64,000 bases of DNA from Pseudomonas sp. JQ170C (GCF_035581345.1 NZ_CP141608.1:1886001-1950000); one strand, 5' to 3'. Positions 29,910 to 40,582 are shown, numbered from the stretch's first letter. Program-made: numbers and translations. Notes: generated by a model not told the origin, from the sequence alone.

Positions 29910-31016
29910 TCAGATTTCCAGCACTTCCATTTCACGCAGCACCTCGGCCACGGCATTGACCGCCGCCTGCATGCCGTCCGGGCCGACGCAGCCGATGCAA
30001 CCGACGCGGAAGGTTTCGACCTGGGTCAGCTTGCCCGGGTAAAGGATGAAACCCTTGGCCTTGACGCGTTCGTAGAAGTCCTTGAACTGGTAGCGCGGGT
30101 CTGTCGGGGCGTGGAAGGTGACGATGATCGGTGCCTGGATCTCGGCTGGCAGGAAGCTGCGCAGGCCAATGGCCGCCATGCCGTCGAGCAGGGCCTTGCA
30201 GTTGCTCGCGTAGCGCTGGTGACGGGCCGGCAGGCCGCCTTCTTCGTTGTATTGCAGCAGGGCTTCGTGCAGCGCCGCCACCACGTGGGTTGGCGGGGTG
30301 AAGCGCCACTGGCCGGTCTTGGCCATGTAGGCGTGCTGGTCCTGCAGGTCCATGGCCAGCGAGGGCGAGTTGCCCTCGGCTGCGGCCAGCGAGTCTTTGT
30401 TGGCAAACACGAAGCCCATGCCGGGCACACCTTCAAGGCATTTGCCGGAGGCGGCGATCAGGGCGTCGAACGGTACTTCGCGGGCATCGATCGGCAGCGC
30501 GCCGAAAGAGCTCATGGCGTCGATGATCAGGCGCTTGCCGTGACGGGCGATGACCTGGGCAATCTCTGGCAGTGGGTTGAGGATGCCGGTGCTGGTCTCG
30601 CAGTGAATCAGTGCCACATGGGTGATGCTGCTGTCTGCGGCCAGCAGGCGGTCGACATCGGCGGGGGTGGTGGGTTCGTCTTCAGCGGTTTCAAAGGTGC
30701 TGTAGGCGCGGCCCAGTACCTTGCAGATTTTTGCCAGGCGCTGGCCATAGGCACCATTGATCAGTACCAGGACCTTGCCATCGCGGGGCACCAGGGTGCC
30801 GATGGCCGCTTCCACGGCGAAGGTGCCGCTGCCTTGCAAGGGCACACAGTGGTGGCTGTCGGCGCCGCCGACGATGGCCAGCAGTTGCTCGCACAGGCTG
30901 GCGGTCAGTTGGTTGAAATCACGGTCCCAGGAACCCCAGTCCACCATCATTGCTTGGCGGGTGCGGGCTGAGGTGGTCAGTGGGCCGGGGGTCAGCAGGA
31001 TTGGGGCGTTACTCAT
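29910..31016 (-). CDS. phnW: 2-Aminoethylphosphonate:pyruvate transaminase
   Basis: A 368-residue class V aminotransferase that moves the amino group of 2-aminoethylphosphonate to pyruvate, giving phosphonoacetaldehyde. It begins [20 protein letters not shown]; the PLP lysine is in [17 protein letters not shown] and the pyridine-ring aspartate in [13 protein letters not shown]. The ATG at 31016 is preceded by GAGGA. An in-frame extension 17 codons upstream lacks support. It is the first gene of phnWX, divergent from a LysR-type regulator. Confidence 0.97.
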   Translation of the reverse strand: MSNAPILLTPGPLTTSARTRQAMMVDWGSWDRDFNQLTASLCEQLLAIVGGADSHHCVPLQGSGTFAVEAAIGTLVPRDGKVLVLINGAYGQRLAKICKVLGRAYSTFETAEDEPTTPADVDRLLAADSSITHVALIHCETSTGILNPLPEIAQVIARHGKRLIIDAMSSFGALPIDAREVPFDALIAASGKCLEGVPGMGFVFANKDSLAAAEGNSPSLAMDLQDQHAYMAKTGQWRFTPPTHVVAALHEALLQYNEEGGLPARHQRYASNCKALLDGMAAIGLRSFLPAEIQAPIIVTFHAPTDPRYQFKDFYERVKAKGFILYPGKLTQVETFRVGCIGCVGPDGMQAAVNAVAEVLREMEVLEI

Positions 31017-31128
31017 TCCGGTGGTCCTCACAAGCGGTGGGCTGAATCTACGGGGCCTAAGTTGCAATTCTGCGCGCCATCAATCAAATTGTTTGTTGTT
31101 ATGCCAGCCATAAGTCAGGCCGATAGAT

Positions 31129-31992
31129 ATGAACCTGTTCCAGCTCCGCGCTTTCGATGCCGTCGCCCGTGAGGGCAGCTTTACCCGTGCGGCCAGCCGC
31201 TTGTTCATCAGTCAGCCGGCCGTTACCGGGCACATCAAGGCGCTGGAGGAGCACTACCAGATCACCCTGTTGCGGCGTACCGCGCGTCGGGTCGAGCTGA
31301 CCGAGGAGGGGATTCGCCTGGCAGCGATCACCCGCGCCATGTTCGGCCTGGCGGAAGAGGCACAAGCGATGCTCGAGGCCAACCGCCAGTTGCTCACCGG
31401 ACGCCTGGAGGTGGCCGCCGACGGCCCGCACCGGGTCATGCCGATGCTGGCCAAGCTGCGCGCGCGCTACCCGGGGGTCACCGTCAACCTGCGCCTGGGC
31501 AACGCCCAGGAAACCCTGGCCGCACTGATGTCCGAACATGCCGACGTGGCGGTAATGACCGAGGTGGAGCCACGCAAGGGCTTGCATTTGCAGAGCCTTG
31601 GCGACTCCCGGATCTGCGCCTTGCTACCGGTCGGCCATCCGTGGGCGAAGGAGCCTTGGGAGCTGCAGATCAGTGCGCTGAACCAGCAGATCATGGTGCT
31701 GCGCGAGCCCACCTCGATCACCCGGCGCACCTTCGACCAGGCCTGCAGCGAGGCCCAGGTGCAGCCGCGGGTATTGCTCGAACTGGACAGCCGGGAGGCG
31801 GTGACCGAGGCGGTGGCGGCAGAACTGGGTATCGGTATTGTCTCTTCGATTGAAGTCAGTCACGACCCGCGGGTGGTTGCCCGCCCCATGGCCGGGCCCG
31901 GCCTGGTCAATCAGCATATGCTCGGTTGCCTGGAGCGGCGCCGCGAACTGCGCCTGATCCAGGCGTTCCTGAGCCTGGCCGCGACGGTGTGA
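31129..31992 (+). CDS. LysR-type regulator, probable activator of phnWX
   Basis: A 287-residue LysR-family regulator. The winged helix-turn-helix is at residues 1-60 (FDAVAREGSFTRAASRLFIS, QPAVTGHIKALEE) and the effector-binding domain covers about 88-285. It is divergent from phnW with a 112-base spacer that is clearly AT-rich for this genome (around 31078-31103, with CAAATTGTTTG), the expected place for a LysR site. The context suggests induction by 2-aminoethylphosphonate, as for the similarly placed regulators in other pseudomonads; this is inference. Confidence 0.9.
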   Translation: MNLFQLRAFDAVAREGSFTRAASRLFISQPAVTGHIKALEEHYQITLLRRTARRVELTEEGIRLAAITRAMFGLAEEAQAMLEANRQLLTGRLEVAADGPHRVMPMLAKLRARYPGVTVNLRLGNAQETLAALMSEHADVAVMTEVEPRKGLHLQSLGDSRICALLPVGHPWAKEPWELQISALNQQIMVLREPTSITRRTFDQACSEAQVQPRVLLELDSREAVTEAVAAELGIGIVSSIEVSHDPRVVARPMAGPGLVNQHMLGCLERRRELRLIQAFLSLAATV

Positions 31993-32066
31993 GGCAGGGC
32001 TGGCATTTTCCGGGCGGGCCCCTAAGATGGCCCTCACATAAAGACAGGCAGGGTGAACGACGGCTG

Positions 32067-33107
32067 ATGGCGGAGAAAGACACCATCTCGATGCAACTGG
32101 TGCGTGAAGCGTTGTTGCAGACCTGCGCCCCCGGCGCCCCCAGCCAGGCCATGCTCAGCCGCGTCGGCATTGATCCGGCGCAGCTGCACGAGGCCAGCGC
32201 CCGCGTGCCGGCCAGCGCCTATGCCGAGCTTTGGCGCCTGCTGGCGCGGCGTTGCCACGATGAGTTCTTTTGCATGGACCCGCGCGGCCTGCGCACGGGC
32301 AGCCTGGCCTTTCTCTGCCGTTCCTCGATGACCCAGCCCACCCTGGGCACGGCCATTGAAACCGCCCTGGCGTTTCTGGGGCTGATGCTCGAACACCTGC
32401 AGCCGGTGCTGGTGCGTCAGCAGAGCCTGGCCGAAATCGTCATTGGCGAGCCCCAGGAAGCGCCGCGTCGCCCGTTTACCTATTTCACCTTCTGGATGAT
32501 CGTCCACGGCGTGGCCTGCTGGCTGGCCGGTCGCCGCATTCCGATCCTGGCCATTGAGCTGCGCTGCGATGAGCCGCCGTTCTGCGACGATTACCGGGTG
32601 ATGTTCTCGGAAAACCTGCAATTTGGCCGCCCACGCACGCGCATGATCTTTGCCGCCGACTGCCTGGACCTGCCGCTCAAGCGCACCCCTGAGGAGTTGC
32701 AGCGGTTTCTTGCCGAGGCACCGGGCAACATCCTGGTCAAGTACCGCGACCCTTCCAGCCTGGCGCGGCGGATCAAGGCAGCGCTGCGCCAAGTGCCGGC
32801 AGGCGAGTGGCCCGAGACCGAAGGCCAGGCCCAGCAGCTGTGCATCTCGGCCTCGACCCTGCGCCGGCGCCTGGCCGAAGAGGGGCAGACCTACCAAGGG
32901 CTCAAGGACAGTGTGCGCAAGGAGTTGGCCATCGCCTGGCTGGCCGAGGACCAGGTGAGCTTTGCCGAGATCGCTGATCGGCTGGGGTTTGCCGACAGCA
33001 GTTCGTTCTACAAGGCCTTTCGCAAATGGTACGGCTGCAATCCGGGCCATTACCGCACCTTGATCGGACAAGGCCAGTCCGAGCGCCAAACCAGTCATCC
33101 AGATTGA
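32067..33107 (+). CDS. AraC-family regulator with arabinose-binding-type N-terminal domain
   Basis: A 346-residue regulator of the OruR/ArgR-like AraC class (DUF-type 'arabinose_bd' N-terminal domain, about residues 20-200). The C-terminal DNA-binding domain has two helix-turn-helix motifs, around LCISASTLRRRLAEEGQTYQ and ISFAEIADRLGFAD-like text (VSFAEIADRLGFADSSSFY), ending in RKWYGCNPGHYR. The start at 32067 follows GCTG with only a modest ribosome-binding site; a longer frame running back into the LysR gene is rejected. It precedes the acyl-CoA operon in the same direction by 90 bases and is probably its activator. Confidence 0.88.
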   Translation: MAEKDTISMQLVREALLQTCAPGAPSQAMLSRVGIDPAQLHEASARVPASAYAELWRLLARRCHDEFFCMDPRGLRTGSLAFLCRSSMTQPTLGTAIETALAFLGLMLEHLQPVLVRQQSLAEIVIGEPQEAPRRPFTYFTFWMIVHGVACWLAGRRIPILAIELRCDEPPFCDDYRVMFSENLQFGRPRTRMIFAADCLDLPLKRTPEELQRFLAEAPGNILVKYRDPSSLARRIKAALRQVPAGEWPETEGQAQQLCISASTLRRRLAEEGQTYQGLKDSVRKELAIAWLAEDQVSFAEIADRLGFADSSSFYKAFRKWYGCNPGHYRTLIGQGQSERQTSHPD

Positions 33108-33159
33108 CAGCTTTGGCCATTGTCCTGCCCCGGCGCTAGCGCGACTATCTCCAGATCAT

Positions 33160-33186
33160 TCGTTTTATTCCAACAATAAGAAACGA
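33160..33186 (+). promoter_or_regulatory. Imperfect hairpin/operator next to the acyl-CoA operon start
   Basis: TCGTTT-TATT (33160-33169) pairs with AATA and AAACGA (33175-33186) across a two-base bulge and a CCAAC loop. It ends against the GAGGAG ribosome-binding site of the first gene. It could be an AraC-type operator remnant or an RNA hairpin that affects initiation. Confidence 0.35.
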
Positions 33187-33197
33187 GGAGTCTGGCG

Positions 33198-34850
33198 ATG
33201 CGTGATTACCGCGGCGCAGCGAAGGGTTTCAACTATCAGCAGACCGCTGCAGCAGTGCTGCAGGGCAGCCTGGAAGCACTCAATGCCTGTGTCGAGTGCT
33301 GCGACCGGCATGTCGGCGACCACCGCATAGCGCTCAACTGTGAAAACCGCGATGGCGACAGCGCGCAGTACAGTTTCGAGCAGTTGCAAGAAGCCGCCGC
33401 GCGCCTGGCCAATGTGCTCAAGGCGCAAGGTGTAGGCGCTGGCGATCGGGTAGCAGGCTTGATGCCGCGCACCGTCGAGTTGCTGGTTACCGTATTGGCC
33501 ACCTGGCGCCTGGGCGCCGTCTATCAACCCCTGTTTACCGCCTTCGGGCCCAAGGCCATCGAGCACCGCCTGGAGCAGTCCGGGGCGAAAGTGGTGGTGA
33601 CCGAGCCGCTCAACCGCAGCAAGCTCGATGACGTGCATGGCTGCCCGACCATCATCTGCGTCGGCGCCCAGGCCGGCTCCGGCGACCTGGATTTCCATAC
33701 CGAACTCAACGCCGCCAGCAATGACTGCGCGCCCGTGCTGCTGGGGTGCGATGCACCGTTCCTGCTGATGTTCACTTCCGGCACCACGGGCCCGGCCAAG
33801 CCGCTGGAAGTACCGCTGCGGGCAATCGTCGCCTTCCAGGGCTACATGCGCGATGCCATCGACCTGCGCCCTGAAGACAACTTCTGGAACCTGGCCGATC
33901 CGGGTTGGGCCTACGGTCTTTATTACGCGGTAACCGGCCCGCTGGCGCTTGGGCATTCCACGACCTTCTTCGATGGCCCGTTCAGCGTCGAAAGCACCTG
34001 CCGGGTCATCAACAAATACGCCATCAGCAACCTGGCGGGTTCGCCGACTGCCTACCGCTTGCTGATCGCTGCCGGCAACGCGTTCAGCGCGCCGATCAAG
34101 GGCCGCCTGCGTGTGGTCAGCAGCGCCGGCGAGCCGCTGAACCCGGAAGTGATCCGCTGGTTCGCCGACGAGCTGGACGTGACCATTCATGACCATTACG
34201 GCCAGACCGAACTGGGCATGGTGCTGTGCAACCACCACGGCCTGGAGCATCCGGTGCACCTGGGCTCGGCCGGCTTTGCCATTCCCGGGCACCGTATCGT
34301 CGTGCTCGATGAGCAGCACAATGAACTGCCCGCGGGGCAGCCGGGCATTCTGGCGGTCGACCGCGAACAGTCGCCGCTATGCTGGTTCGGGGGGTATCAC
34401 GGCCTACCGACCAAGTCTTTCGTCGGCAAGTACTACCTGAGCGGCGACACCGTCGAGCTCAACACCGATGGCAGCATCAGCTTTGTCGGTCGCAGTGACG
34501 ATGTGATCACTACTTCCGGGTACCGGGTGGGCCCTTTCGATGTCGAGAGCGCGCTGATCGAGCACCCGACCGTGATCGAGGCGGCGGTGGTCGGCAAGCC
34601 GGACCCAGAGCGCACCGAGCTGATCAAGGCGTTCGTGGTGTTGGCCGCAGGCCAGCAGCCCAGCGACGAGCTGGCCGAAGCACTGAAACAGCACGTACGC
34701 CAGCGCCTCTACGCCCATGCCTACCCACGGGAAATCGAATTCGTCAGCGAGCTGCCCAAAACCCCGAGCGGCAAGCTGCAGCGCTTCATCCTGCGCAACC
34801 AGGAAATCGCCAAACAACAAGCCGCGCTGGCCCAGACCGCCAGCGCCTGA
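33198..34850 (+). CDS. Acyl-CoA synthetase (AMP-binding, medium-chain/ACSM-like)
   Basis: A 550-residue ANL-superfamily ligase that activates a short or branched carboxylic acid to its CoA thioester with ATP. The P-loop motif is LLMFTSGTTGPAKPLEVPL, the adenine-binding motif is YGQTELGMVL, the hinge is YYLSGDTVELNTDGSISFVGRSDD (motif split over residues 414-437), and the C-terminal catalytic lysine is in PKTPSGKLQRF. GAGGAG lies before the ATG. It heads a five-gene operon with SDR, thiolase, acyl-CoA dehydrogenase and enoyl-CoA hydratase. By remembered similarity to the P. putida PP_2213-2217 set, substrates may be short or methyl-branched acids. Confidence 0.9.
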   Translation: MRDYRGAAKGFNYQQTAAAVLQGSLEALNACVECCDRHVGDHRIALNCENRDGDSAQYSFEQLQEAAARLANVLKAQGVGAGDRVAGLMPRTVELLVTVLATWRLGAVYQPLFTAFGPKAIEHRLEQSGAKVVVTEPLNRSKLDDVHGCPTIICVGAQAGSGDLDFHTELNAASNDCAPVLLGCDAPFLLMFTSGTTGPAKPLEVPLRAIVAFQGYMRDAIDLRPEDNFWNLADPGWAYGLYYAVTGPLALGHSTTFFDGPFSVESTCRVINKYAISNLAGSPTAYRLLIAAGNAFSAPIKGRLRVVSSAGEPLNPEVIRWFADELDVTIHDHYGQTELGMVLCNHHGLEHPVHLGSAGFAIPGHRIVVLDEQHNELPAGQPGILAVDREQSPLCWFGGYHGLPTKSFVGKYYLSGDTVELNTDGSISFVGRSDDVITTSGYRVGPFDVESALIEHPTVIEAAVVGKPDPERTELIKAFVVLAAGQQPSDELAEALKQHVRQRLYAHAYPREIEFVSELPKTPSGKLQRFILRNQEIAKQQAALAQTASA

Positions 34851-34862
34851 GGAACGAACATC

Positions 34863-35630
34863 ATGCAGATCGCCAACAAGAACTTTATCGTCAGCGGCGC
34901 GGCCTCGGGCCTGGGCGCCGCTACCGCGCAGATGCTCATCGAGGCCGGCGCCCAGGTGATGCTGGTCGACCTCAATGCCGAGGCCGTTGCGGCCAAGGCT
35001 CAGGAGCTGGGGCCAAACGCCCGTTTCGCCGTTGCCGATATCAGCCAGGAGGCCGCCGCCAAGGCTGCAGTTGACGCCGCAGTGACGGCTTTTGGCACGG
35101 TGCACGGCCTGGTCAACTGCGCTGGCATCGTCGGTGCCGAGAAGGTGCTGGGCAAGAACGGCCCGCATGGCCTGGACAGCTTCTGCCGGGTTATCAACGT
35201 CAATCTGATCGGCAGCTTCAACCTGCTTCGCCTGGCCGCCGCGGCCATGGCAGAGGGCGAGGCCAGCAGCGAAGGCGAGCGCGGGGTGATCATCAACACC
35301 GCCTCGATCGCCGCCTACGACGGCCAGATCGGCCAGGCTGCCTACGCCGCCTCCAAAGGCGCCATTGCCAGCCTGACCCTGCCCGCAGCACGTGAGCTGG
35401 CACGCTTCGGCATCCGCGTCATGACCATCGCCCCGGGGATTTTCGAGACCCCGATGATGGCCGGCATGACCCAGGAGGTGCGCGATTCGCTGGCCGCTGG
35501 CGTACCGTTCCCGCCACGCCTGGGCCGCCCGCAGGAATACGCGGCGCTGGCTCGCCATATCATCGAAAACAGCATGCTCAATGGTGAGGTGATCCGTCTC
35601 GACGGTGCCTTGCGCATGGCCGCCAAATAA
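34863..35630 (+). CDS. Short-chain dehydrogenase, probable 3-hydroxyacyl-CoA dehydrogenase
   Basis: A 255-residue SDR-family NAD(P)-dependent dehydrogenase of the type-10 HSD-like (2-methyl-3-hydroxybutyryl-CoA dehydrogenase) kind. The cofactor loop is [16 protein letters not shown], the adenine-pocket aspartate is in VDLNAEAV, the structural [10 protein letters not shown] follows, and the catalytic Tyr-Lys is in [13 protein letters not shown] with Ser in [17 protein letters not shown] precedes the ATG. In this operon it should oxidise the 3-hydroxyacyl-CoA made by the hydratase. Confidence 0.88.
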   Translation: MQIANKNFIVSGAASGLGAATAQMLIEAGAQVMLVDLNAEAVAAKAQELGPNARFAVADISQEAAAKAAVDAAVTAFGTVHGLVNCAGIVGAEKVLGKNGPHGLDSFCRVINVNLIGSFNLLRLAAAAMAEGEASSEGERGVIINTASIAAYDGQIGQAAYAASKGAIASLTLPAARELARFGIRVMTIAPGIFETPMMAGMTQEVRDSLAAGVPFPPRLGRPQEYAALARHIIENSMLNGEVIRLDGALRMAAK

Positions 35631-35649
35631 CTGCAGGAGGACTGAAATC

Positions 35650-36843
35650 ATGACCCTTGCCAATGATCCGATCGTAATCGTCAGCGCCGTGCGCACCCCC
35701 ATGGGTGGGCTGCAGGGCGACCTGAAAAGCCTCACCGCACCGCAACTGGGCGCCGCTGCCATTCGCGCGGCTGTCGAGCGTGCCGGCGTCAGTGCCGACA
35801 GCGTCGAGCAAGTACTGTTTGGCTGCGTACTGCCTGCCGGCCTTGGCCAGGCACCTGCACGCCAGGCTGCCCTGGGCGCCGGCCTGAACAAGAGCACCAC
35901 CTGCACCACCTTGAACAAGATGTGCGGCTCGGGCATGCAGGCGGCCATCATGGCCCATGACCTGCTGCTGGCCGGCAGCGCCGATGTGGTCGTGGCCGGT
36001 GGTATGGAAAGCATGTCCAACGCACCGTACCTCCTGGACAAGGCCCGCAGTGGTTACCGCATGGGCCACGGCAAGATCATCGACCACATGTTCTTCGACG
36101 GCCTGGAAGATGCCTACGACAAGGGCCGCCTGATGGGCACCTTTGCCGAGGACTGCGCCGAGCAGGACGGCTTTACCCGTCAGCAGCAGGATGATTTCGC
36201 CATCGCTTCGCTGACCCGTGCGCAGCAGGCGATCAAGGACGGCAGCTTTGCCAGCGAGATCGTCCCGGTCGAAGTGACCGTGGGCAAGGAACAGCGCCTG
36301 ATCAGCGATGACGAGCAGCCGCCCAAGGCCCGCCTGGACAAGATCCCCCAACTCAAACCAGCGTTCCGTGATGGCGGTACGGTCACGGCGGCCAACGCCA
36401 GCTCGATCTCCGACGGTGCCGCGGCACTGGTGCTGATGCGTCGCTCGCAGGCCGAAAAGCAGGGCCTCAAGCCATTGGCCGTGATCCACGGCCACGCCGC
36501 CTTCGCAGACACCCCGGCGCTGTTCCCCACTGCACCGATCGGCGCCATCGACAAGCTGATCAAGCGCACCGGCTGGAACCTGGCCGAGGTCGATCTGTTC
36601 GAGATCAACGAAGCCTTTGCCGTGGTCACCCTGGCGGCGATGAAGCACCTGGACCTGCCCCACGACAAGGTCAACGTGCACGGCGGCGCATGCGCCCTGG
36701 GCCATCCGATCGGCGCCTCGGGCGCGCGAATTCTCGTCACCCTGCTGGCCGCCTTGCGCCAGAAAGGCCTGCGCCGCGGCGTGGCCGCCATCTGCATCGG
36801 CGGCGGTGAAGCCACGGCCATGGCCGTCGAGTGTCTGTACTGA
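35650..36843 (+). CDS. Acetyl-CoA acyltransferase (thiolase)
   Basis: A 397-residue class II thiolase that splits 3-ketoacyl-CoA in the last step of beta-oxidation (FadA/AtoB-like). The acylated cysteine is Cys92 in [10 protein letters not shown], the catalytic His in [17 protein letters not shown], and the C-terminal Cys in [19 protein letters not shown] lies at 35635-35640. It sits 19 bases after the SDR gene and eight before the acyl-CoA dehydrogenase gene. Confidence 0.95.
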   Translation: MTLANDPIVIVSAVRTPMGGLQGDLKSLTAPQLGAAAIRAAVERAGVSADSVEQVLFGCVLPAGLGQAPARQAALGAGLNKSTTCTTLNKMCGSGMQAAIMAHDLLLAGSADVVVAGGMESMSNAPYLLDKARSGYRMGHGKIIDHMFFDGLEDAYDKGRLMGTFAEDCAEQDGFTRQQQDDFAIASLTRAQQAIKDGSFASEIVPVEVTVGKEQRLISDDEQPPKARLDKIPQLKPAFRDGGTVTAANASSISDGAAALVLMRRSQAEKQGLKPLAVIHGHAAFADTPALFPTAPIGAIDKLIKRTGWNLAEVDLFEINEAFAVVTLAAMKHLDLPHDKVNVHGGACALGHPIGASGARILVTLLAALRQKGLRRGVAAICIGGGEATAMAVECLY

Positions 36844-36851
36844 GGTGCACC

Positions 36852-37979
36852 ATGCTAGTTAACGACGAACAACAGCAAATCAGCGACGCCGTCCGCCAGT
36901 TCGCCCAGGAGCGCCTGCGCCCCTTCGCCGAGCAGTGGGACCGCGAACACCGCTTCCCCAAGGAAGCGATCGGGGAGATGGCCGAACTGGGCCTGTTCGG
37001 CATGCTGGTGCCGGAGCAGTGGGGCGGCAGTGACACCGGCTATGTGGCCTATGCCATGGCCCTGGAGGAAATCGCCGCTGGCGATGGCGCCTGCTCGACC
37101 ATCATGAGCGTGCACAACTCGGTGGGTTGCGTGCCGATCCTCAAGTTTGGCAGCGACGCGCAAAAGCAGCAGTTCCTGGTGCCGCTGGCCAGCGGCCAGA
37201 TGCTCGGGGCCTTCGCGCTGACCGAACCCCAGGCCGGCTCCGATGCCAGCAGCCTGAAGACGCGTGCCCGCCGCGATGGCGATCACTATGTGCTCAATGG
37301 CTGCAAGCAGTTCATCACCTCCGGGCAGAACGCCGGGGTGGTGATCGTGTTTGCCGTCACTGACCCGGCCGCCGGCAAGCGCGGGATCAGTGCCTTCATC
37401 GTGCCGACCGACTCGCCGGGCTACCAGGTGGCGCGGGTTGAAGACAAGCTCGGCCAGCACGCCTCCGACACCTGCCAGATCGTTTTTGACGATGTGCGTG
37501 TTCCGGTGGCTAACCGCCTGGGCGAGGAGGGCGAAGGCTACAAGATCGCCTTGGCCAACCTCGAAGGTGGGCGTATCGGCATCGCTTCGCAGTCGGTGGG
37601 CATGGCCCGTGCCGCCTTTGAAGTGGCCCGCGACTATGCCCGCGAGCGCCAGAGCTTCGGCAAACCGCTGATCGAACACCAGGCCGTGGCCTTCCGCCTG
37701 GCTGACATGGCCACCCGCGTTGCCGTGGCCCGGCAGATGGTCCAGCACGCCGCCGCACTTCGCGATGCCGGGCGTCCGGCGCTGGTCGAAGCGTCGATGG
37801 CCAAGCTTTTTGCCTCGGAAATGGCCGAAAAGGTCTGTTCGGATGCCTTGCAGACCCTGGGCGGTTATGGCTATCTGAGCGACTTCCCGCTGGAGCGCAT
37901 CTACCGCGATGTGCGGGTCTGCCAGATCTACGAAGGCACCAGCGATATTCAGCGCATGGTCATTGCGCGCAATCTTTGA
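36852..37979 (+). CDS. Acyl-CoA dehydrogenase (short-chain type)
   Basis: A 375-residue FAD enzyme that forms the trans-2-enoyl-CoA. The family signatures are [16 protein letters not shown] (about 126-141) and [20 protein letters not shown] near the C-terminus. The catalytic base is Glu361 in [12 protein letters not shown], the position used by short- and medium-chain enzymes. GAGGTG lies close before the ATG. In the operon it precedes the hydratase; the electron acceptor would be ETF. Confidence 0.95.
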   Translation: MLVNDEQQQISDAVRQFAQERLRPFAEQWDREHRFPKEAIGEMAELGLFGMLVPEQWGGSDTGYVAYAMALEEIAAGDGACSTIMSVHNSVGCVPILKFGSDAQKQQFLVPLASGQMLGAFALTEPQAGSDASSLKTRARRDGDHYVLNGCKQFITSGQNAGVVIVFAVTDPAAGKRGISAFIVPTDSPGYQVARVEDKLGQHASDTCQIVFDDVRVPVANRLGEEGEGYKIALANLEGGRIGIASQSVGMARAAFEVARDYARERQSFGKPLIEHQAVAFRLADMATRVAVARQMVQHAAALRDAGRPALVEASMAKLFASEMAEKVCSDALQTLGGYGYLSDFPLERIYRDVRVCQIYEGTSDIQRMVIARNL

Positions 37980-37992
37980 CGGAGCAGCATGC

Positions 37993-38766
37993 ATGAGTTT
38001 TGAAACCATTCTGTTGGACATCCACGGCAAGGTCGGCCTGATCACCCTCAACCGCCCGCAGGCGCTCAACGCGCTCAATGCGCAGATCGTTGGCGAGATC
38101 AACCAGGCGCTGGACCAGCTCGAAGCCGACCCGAACATCGGTTGCGTGGTGCTGACAGGTTCGGCCAAGGCGTTTGCCGCGGGCGCCGACATCAAGGAAA
38201 TGGCCGACCTGCGTTACCCGCAGATCTACGTCGATGACCTGTTCAGCGACGCCGACCGCATCGCCAACCGTCGCAAGCCGATCATCGCTGCGGTGTCCGG
38301 CTTTGCCCTGGGTGGCGGCTGCGAGCTGGCCATGATGTGCGACTTCATCCTGGCCGGTGACAACGCCAAGTTCGGCCAGCCCGAGATCAACCTCGGCGTG
38401 CTGCCGGGCATGGGCGGCACCCAGCGCTTGACCCGTGCAGTGGGCAAGGCCAAGGCCATGGAGCTGTGCCTGAGCGGTCGCCTGATGGGCGCCGAAGAGG
38501 CTGAGCGCGCAGGCCTGGTGGCACGCGTGGTACCGCAGGCCGAGCTGTTGGAAGAGGCCCTGAAGGTGGCCGCGACCATCGCCAGCAAGTCGATCCCGAT
38601 AACCATGATGGTCAAGGAAAGCGTCAACCGTGCCTTTGAGGTCAACCTCGCCGAAGGCGTGCGTTTCGAGCGCCGGGTGTTCCACGCGGCCTTCGCCACC
38701 GAAGACCAGAAAGAGGGCATGGCTGCGTTCATCGCCAAACGCGAAGCGCAGTTCAAGGACCGCTGA
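37993..38766 (+). CDS. Enoyl-CoA hydratase (crotonase)
   Basis: A 257-residue crotonase-fold hydratase. The oxyanion-hole segments are [14 protein letters not shown] and [20 protein letters not shown], and the two catalytic glutamates are in GGCELA and [16 protein letters not shown] (37981-37984) eight bases upstream supports the ATG at 37993. It ends the five-gene operon and gives it every step from free acid to acetyl-CoA. Confidence 0.95.
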   Translation: MSFETILLDIHGKVGLITLNRPQALNALNAQIVGEINQALDQLEADPNIGCVVLTGSAKAFAAGADIKEMADLRYPQIYVDDLFSDADRIANRRKPIIAAVSGFALGGGCELAMMCDFILAGDNAKFGQPEINLGVLPGMGGTQRLTRAVGKAKAMELCLSGRLMGAEEAERAGLVARVVPQAELLEEALKVAATIASKSIPITMMVKESVNRAFEVNLAEGVRFERRVFHAAFATEDQKEGMAAFIAKREAQFKDR

Positions 38767-38932
38767 ACCCGGCAGCCTGTACCACCTGGGTGAGGGTGGG
38801 GCAGCGTCGAGATGCAGCTTCGTTTTAACAGCAGGAAGCTTGCTCATGACGCTGAACCCATCCCCCCTCGGGCAGATGGCCCTGAGTGCCAAACGCTGTT
38901 GTTCTGCCTGGCTACCCCCGCCTGTGCCTTAC

Positions 38933-38940
38933 TACCAAAT
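38933..38940 (+). promoter_or_regulatory. TACCAAAT motif upstream of exaC, shared with the pqqA promoter region
   Basis: TACCAAAT lies 114 bases before the exaC start. The same eight bases lie 95 bases before pqqA. A shared binding site for an alcohol-response regulator is possible. The 280-base gap before exaC also contains an inverted repeat (39007-39023) and an unconvincing 47-codon frame. Confidence 0.25.
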
Positions 38941-39006
38941 GAGTAGCCGTTCCCTGCCAAGGGCCGATTCGTCCCGCCCGCCTCGCTGAATAAGATCGAG
39001 TCACTG

Positions 39007-39023
39007 CCTGTCGTTGCGACAGG
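39007..39023 (+). other. Inverted repeat in the exaC leader
   Basis: CCTGTCG-TTG-CGACAGG, a seven-base-pair stem with a three-base loop, ends 23 bases before the exaC start codon. It could fold in the leader RNA or be an operator; it has no T run. Confidence 0.35.
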
Positions 39024-39046
39024 TCTCGATCAGCAGAGGCCCCATC

Positions 39047-40567
39047 ATGATCTATGCAGCCCCCGGCACGCCGGATGCAATTGCGAATTTCAAAGCACGC
39101 TATGGCAATTACATCGGCGGTGAATTTGTCGCGCCGCTCAGTGGCCAGTACTTCACCAACAGTTCCCCGGTCAACGGTCAGCCGATCGCAGAGTTCCCGC
39201 GCTCGAACGCCGACGATATCGAGCGGGCGCTGGATGCTGCCCATGCCGCCGCCGATGCCTGGGGGCGTACGTCGGTTCAAGAGCGCTCGCGCGTCTTGCT
39301 GAAGATTGCCGACCGTATCGAAGCGCACCTTGAGGTGCTGGCTATCAGCGAAACCTGGGACAACGGCAAAGCCATCCGCGAGACGCTCAATGCCGATGTG
39401 CCGCTGGCTGCCGATCACTTTCGCTACTTTGCCGGCTGCATCCGCGCCCAGGAGGGCAGCGCCGCCGAAATCAACGACATGACCGCGGCCTATCATTTCC
39501 ACGAACCGCTCGGTGTGGTCGGGCAGATCATTCCGTGGAACTTCCCGCTGCTGATGGCCGCCTGGAAACTGGCCCCGGCCCTGGCAGCGGGTAACTGCGT
39601 GGTGCTCAAGCCGGCAGAGCAGACCCCGCTGTCGATCACGGTGTTCGCGGAACTGGTCGGTGACCTGCTGCCGCCGGGTGTGCTGAATATCGTCCAGGGC
39701 TTCGGGCGTGAAGCCGGCGAAGCCCTGGCGACCAGCAAGCGCATCGCCAAAATCGCCTTCACAGGTTCCACCCCGGTGGGCTCGCATATTCTCAAGTGCG
39801 CGGCCGAAAACATCATTCCTTCAACGGTGGAGCTGGGGGGGAAATCGCCGAACATTTTCTTTGAAGACATCATGCAGGCCGAACCTGCGTTCATCGAGAA
39901 AGCCGCCGAAGGCCTGGTGCTGGCCTTTTTCAACCAGGGAGAAGTCTGTACCTGCCCGTCACGGGCCCTGGTGCAAGAGTCGATCTATGAGCCGTTCATG
40001 GAACAGGTGCTGAAAAAGATCGGCCAGATCAAGCGCGGCAATCCGCTAGACACCGAAACCATGGTGGGTGCCCAGGCCTCGGAGCAGCAGTACTACAAGA
40101 TTCTTTCCTACCTGCAAATCGCCCAGGAAGAAGGTGCACAAGTGCTGGCCGGCGGCGACTGCGAGCGATTGAGCGGCGACCTGTCCACGGGCTATTACAT
40201 CCAGCCGACCCTGCTCAAGGGGCACAACCAGATGCGCGTGTTCCAGGAGGAGATCTTCGGGCCGGTGGTGGGCGTGACCACCTTCAAGGACGAAGCCGAG
40301 GCGCTGGCCATTGCCAACGATACTGAGTTCGGGCTGGGCGCCGGGGTATGGACCCGCGATATCAATCGCGCCTACCGCATGGGCCGTGGCATCAAGGCGG
40401 GCCGTGTGTGGACCAACTGCTATCACCTGTACCCGGCGCACGCCGCGTTCGGGGGCTACAAGAAATCCGGGGTCGGTCGCGAGACCCACAAAATGATGCT
40501 CGACCACTATCAGCAGACCAAGAACCTGCTGGTCAGCTACGACATCAATCCGCTGGGGTTCTTCTGA
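39047..40567 (+). CDS. exaC: NAD-dependent aldehyde dehydrogenase (ExaC/AldB-type)
   Basis: A 506-residue aldehyde dehydrogenase of the length and N-terminus ([20 protein letters not shown]) of ExaC/AldB-II, which oxidises acetaldehyde and other aldehydes made by PQQ-dependent alcohol dehydrogenases. Asn in [10 protein letters not shown], Glu262 in [13 protein letters not shown] and the nucleophile Cys301 in [13 protein letters not shown] are present. AGAGG lies before the ATG at 39047. The next genes are an orphan pqqA and ercA, which supports a role in alcohol oxidation. No quinoprotein alcohol dehydrogenase gene (exaA/pedE/qedH) is in the window. Confidence 0.92.
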   Translation: MIYAAPGTPDAIANFKARYGNYIGGEFVAPLSGQYFTNSSPVNGQPIAEFPRSNADDIERALDAAHAAADAWGRTSVQERSRVLLKIADRIEAHLEVLAISETWDNGKAIRETLNADVPLAADHFRYFAGCIRAQEGSAAEINDMTAAYHFHEPLGVVGQIIPWNFPLLMAAWKLAPALAAGNCVVLKPAEQTPLSITVFAELVGDLLPPGVLNIVQGFGREAGEALATSKRIAKIAFTGSTPVGSHILKCAAENIIPSTVELGGKSPNIFFEDIMQAEPAFIEKAAEGLVLAFFNQGEVCTCPSRALVQESIYEPFMEQVLKKIGQIKRGNPLDTETMVGAQASEQQYYKILSYLQIAQEEGAQVLAGGDCERLSGDLSTGYYIQPTLLKGHNQMRVFQEEIFGPVVGVTTFKDEAEALAIANDTEFGLGAGVWTRDINRAYRMGRGIKAGRVWTNCYHLYPAHAAFGGYKKSGVGRETHKMMLDHYQQTKNLLVSYDINPLGFF

Positions 40568-40582
40568 AGGCCCGGGTAGCTG

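Noticed and set aside
29148..30971. Plus-strand open frame of about 600 codons opposite phnX and phnW
   Set aside because: Spans two well-defined genes and their gap on the other strand; composition typical of an antisense frame.
38846..38989. 47-codon frame between the enoyl-CoA hydratase gene and exaC
   Set aside because: An AGGA lies upstream, but the peptide is low-complexity (Pro/Ser/Arg-rich) and covers the presumed exaC promoter region; no similarity recognised.
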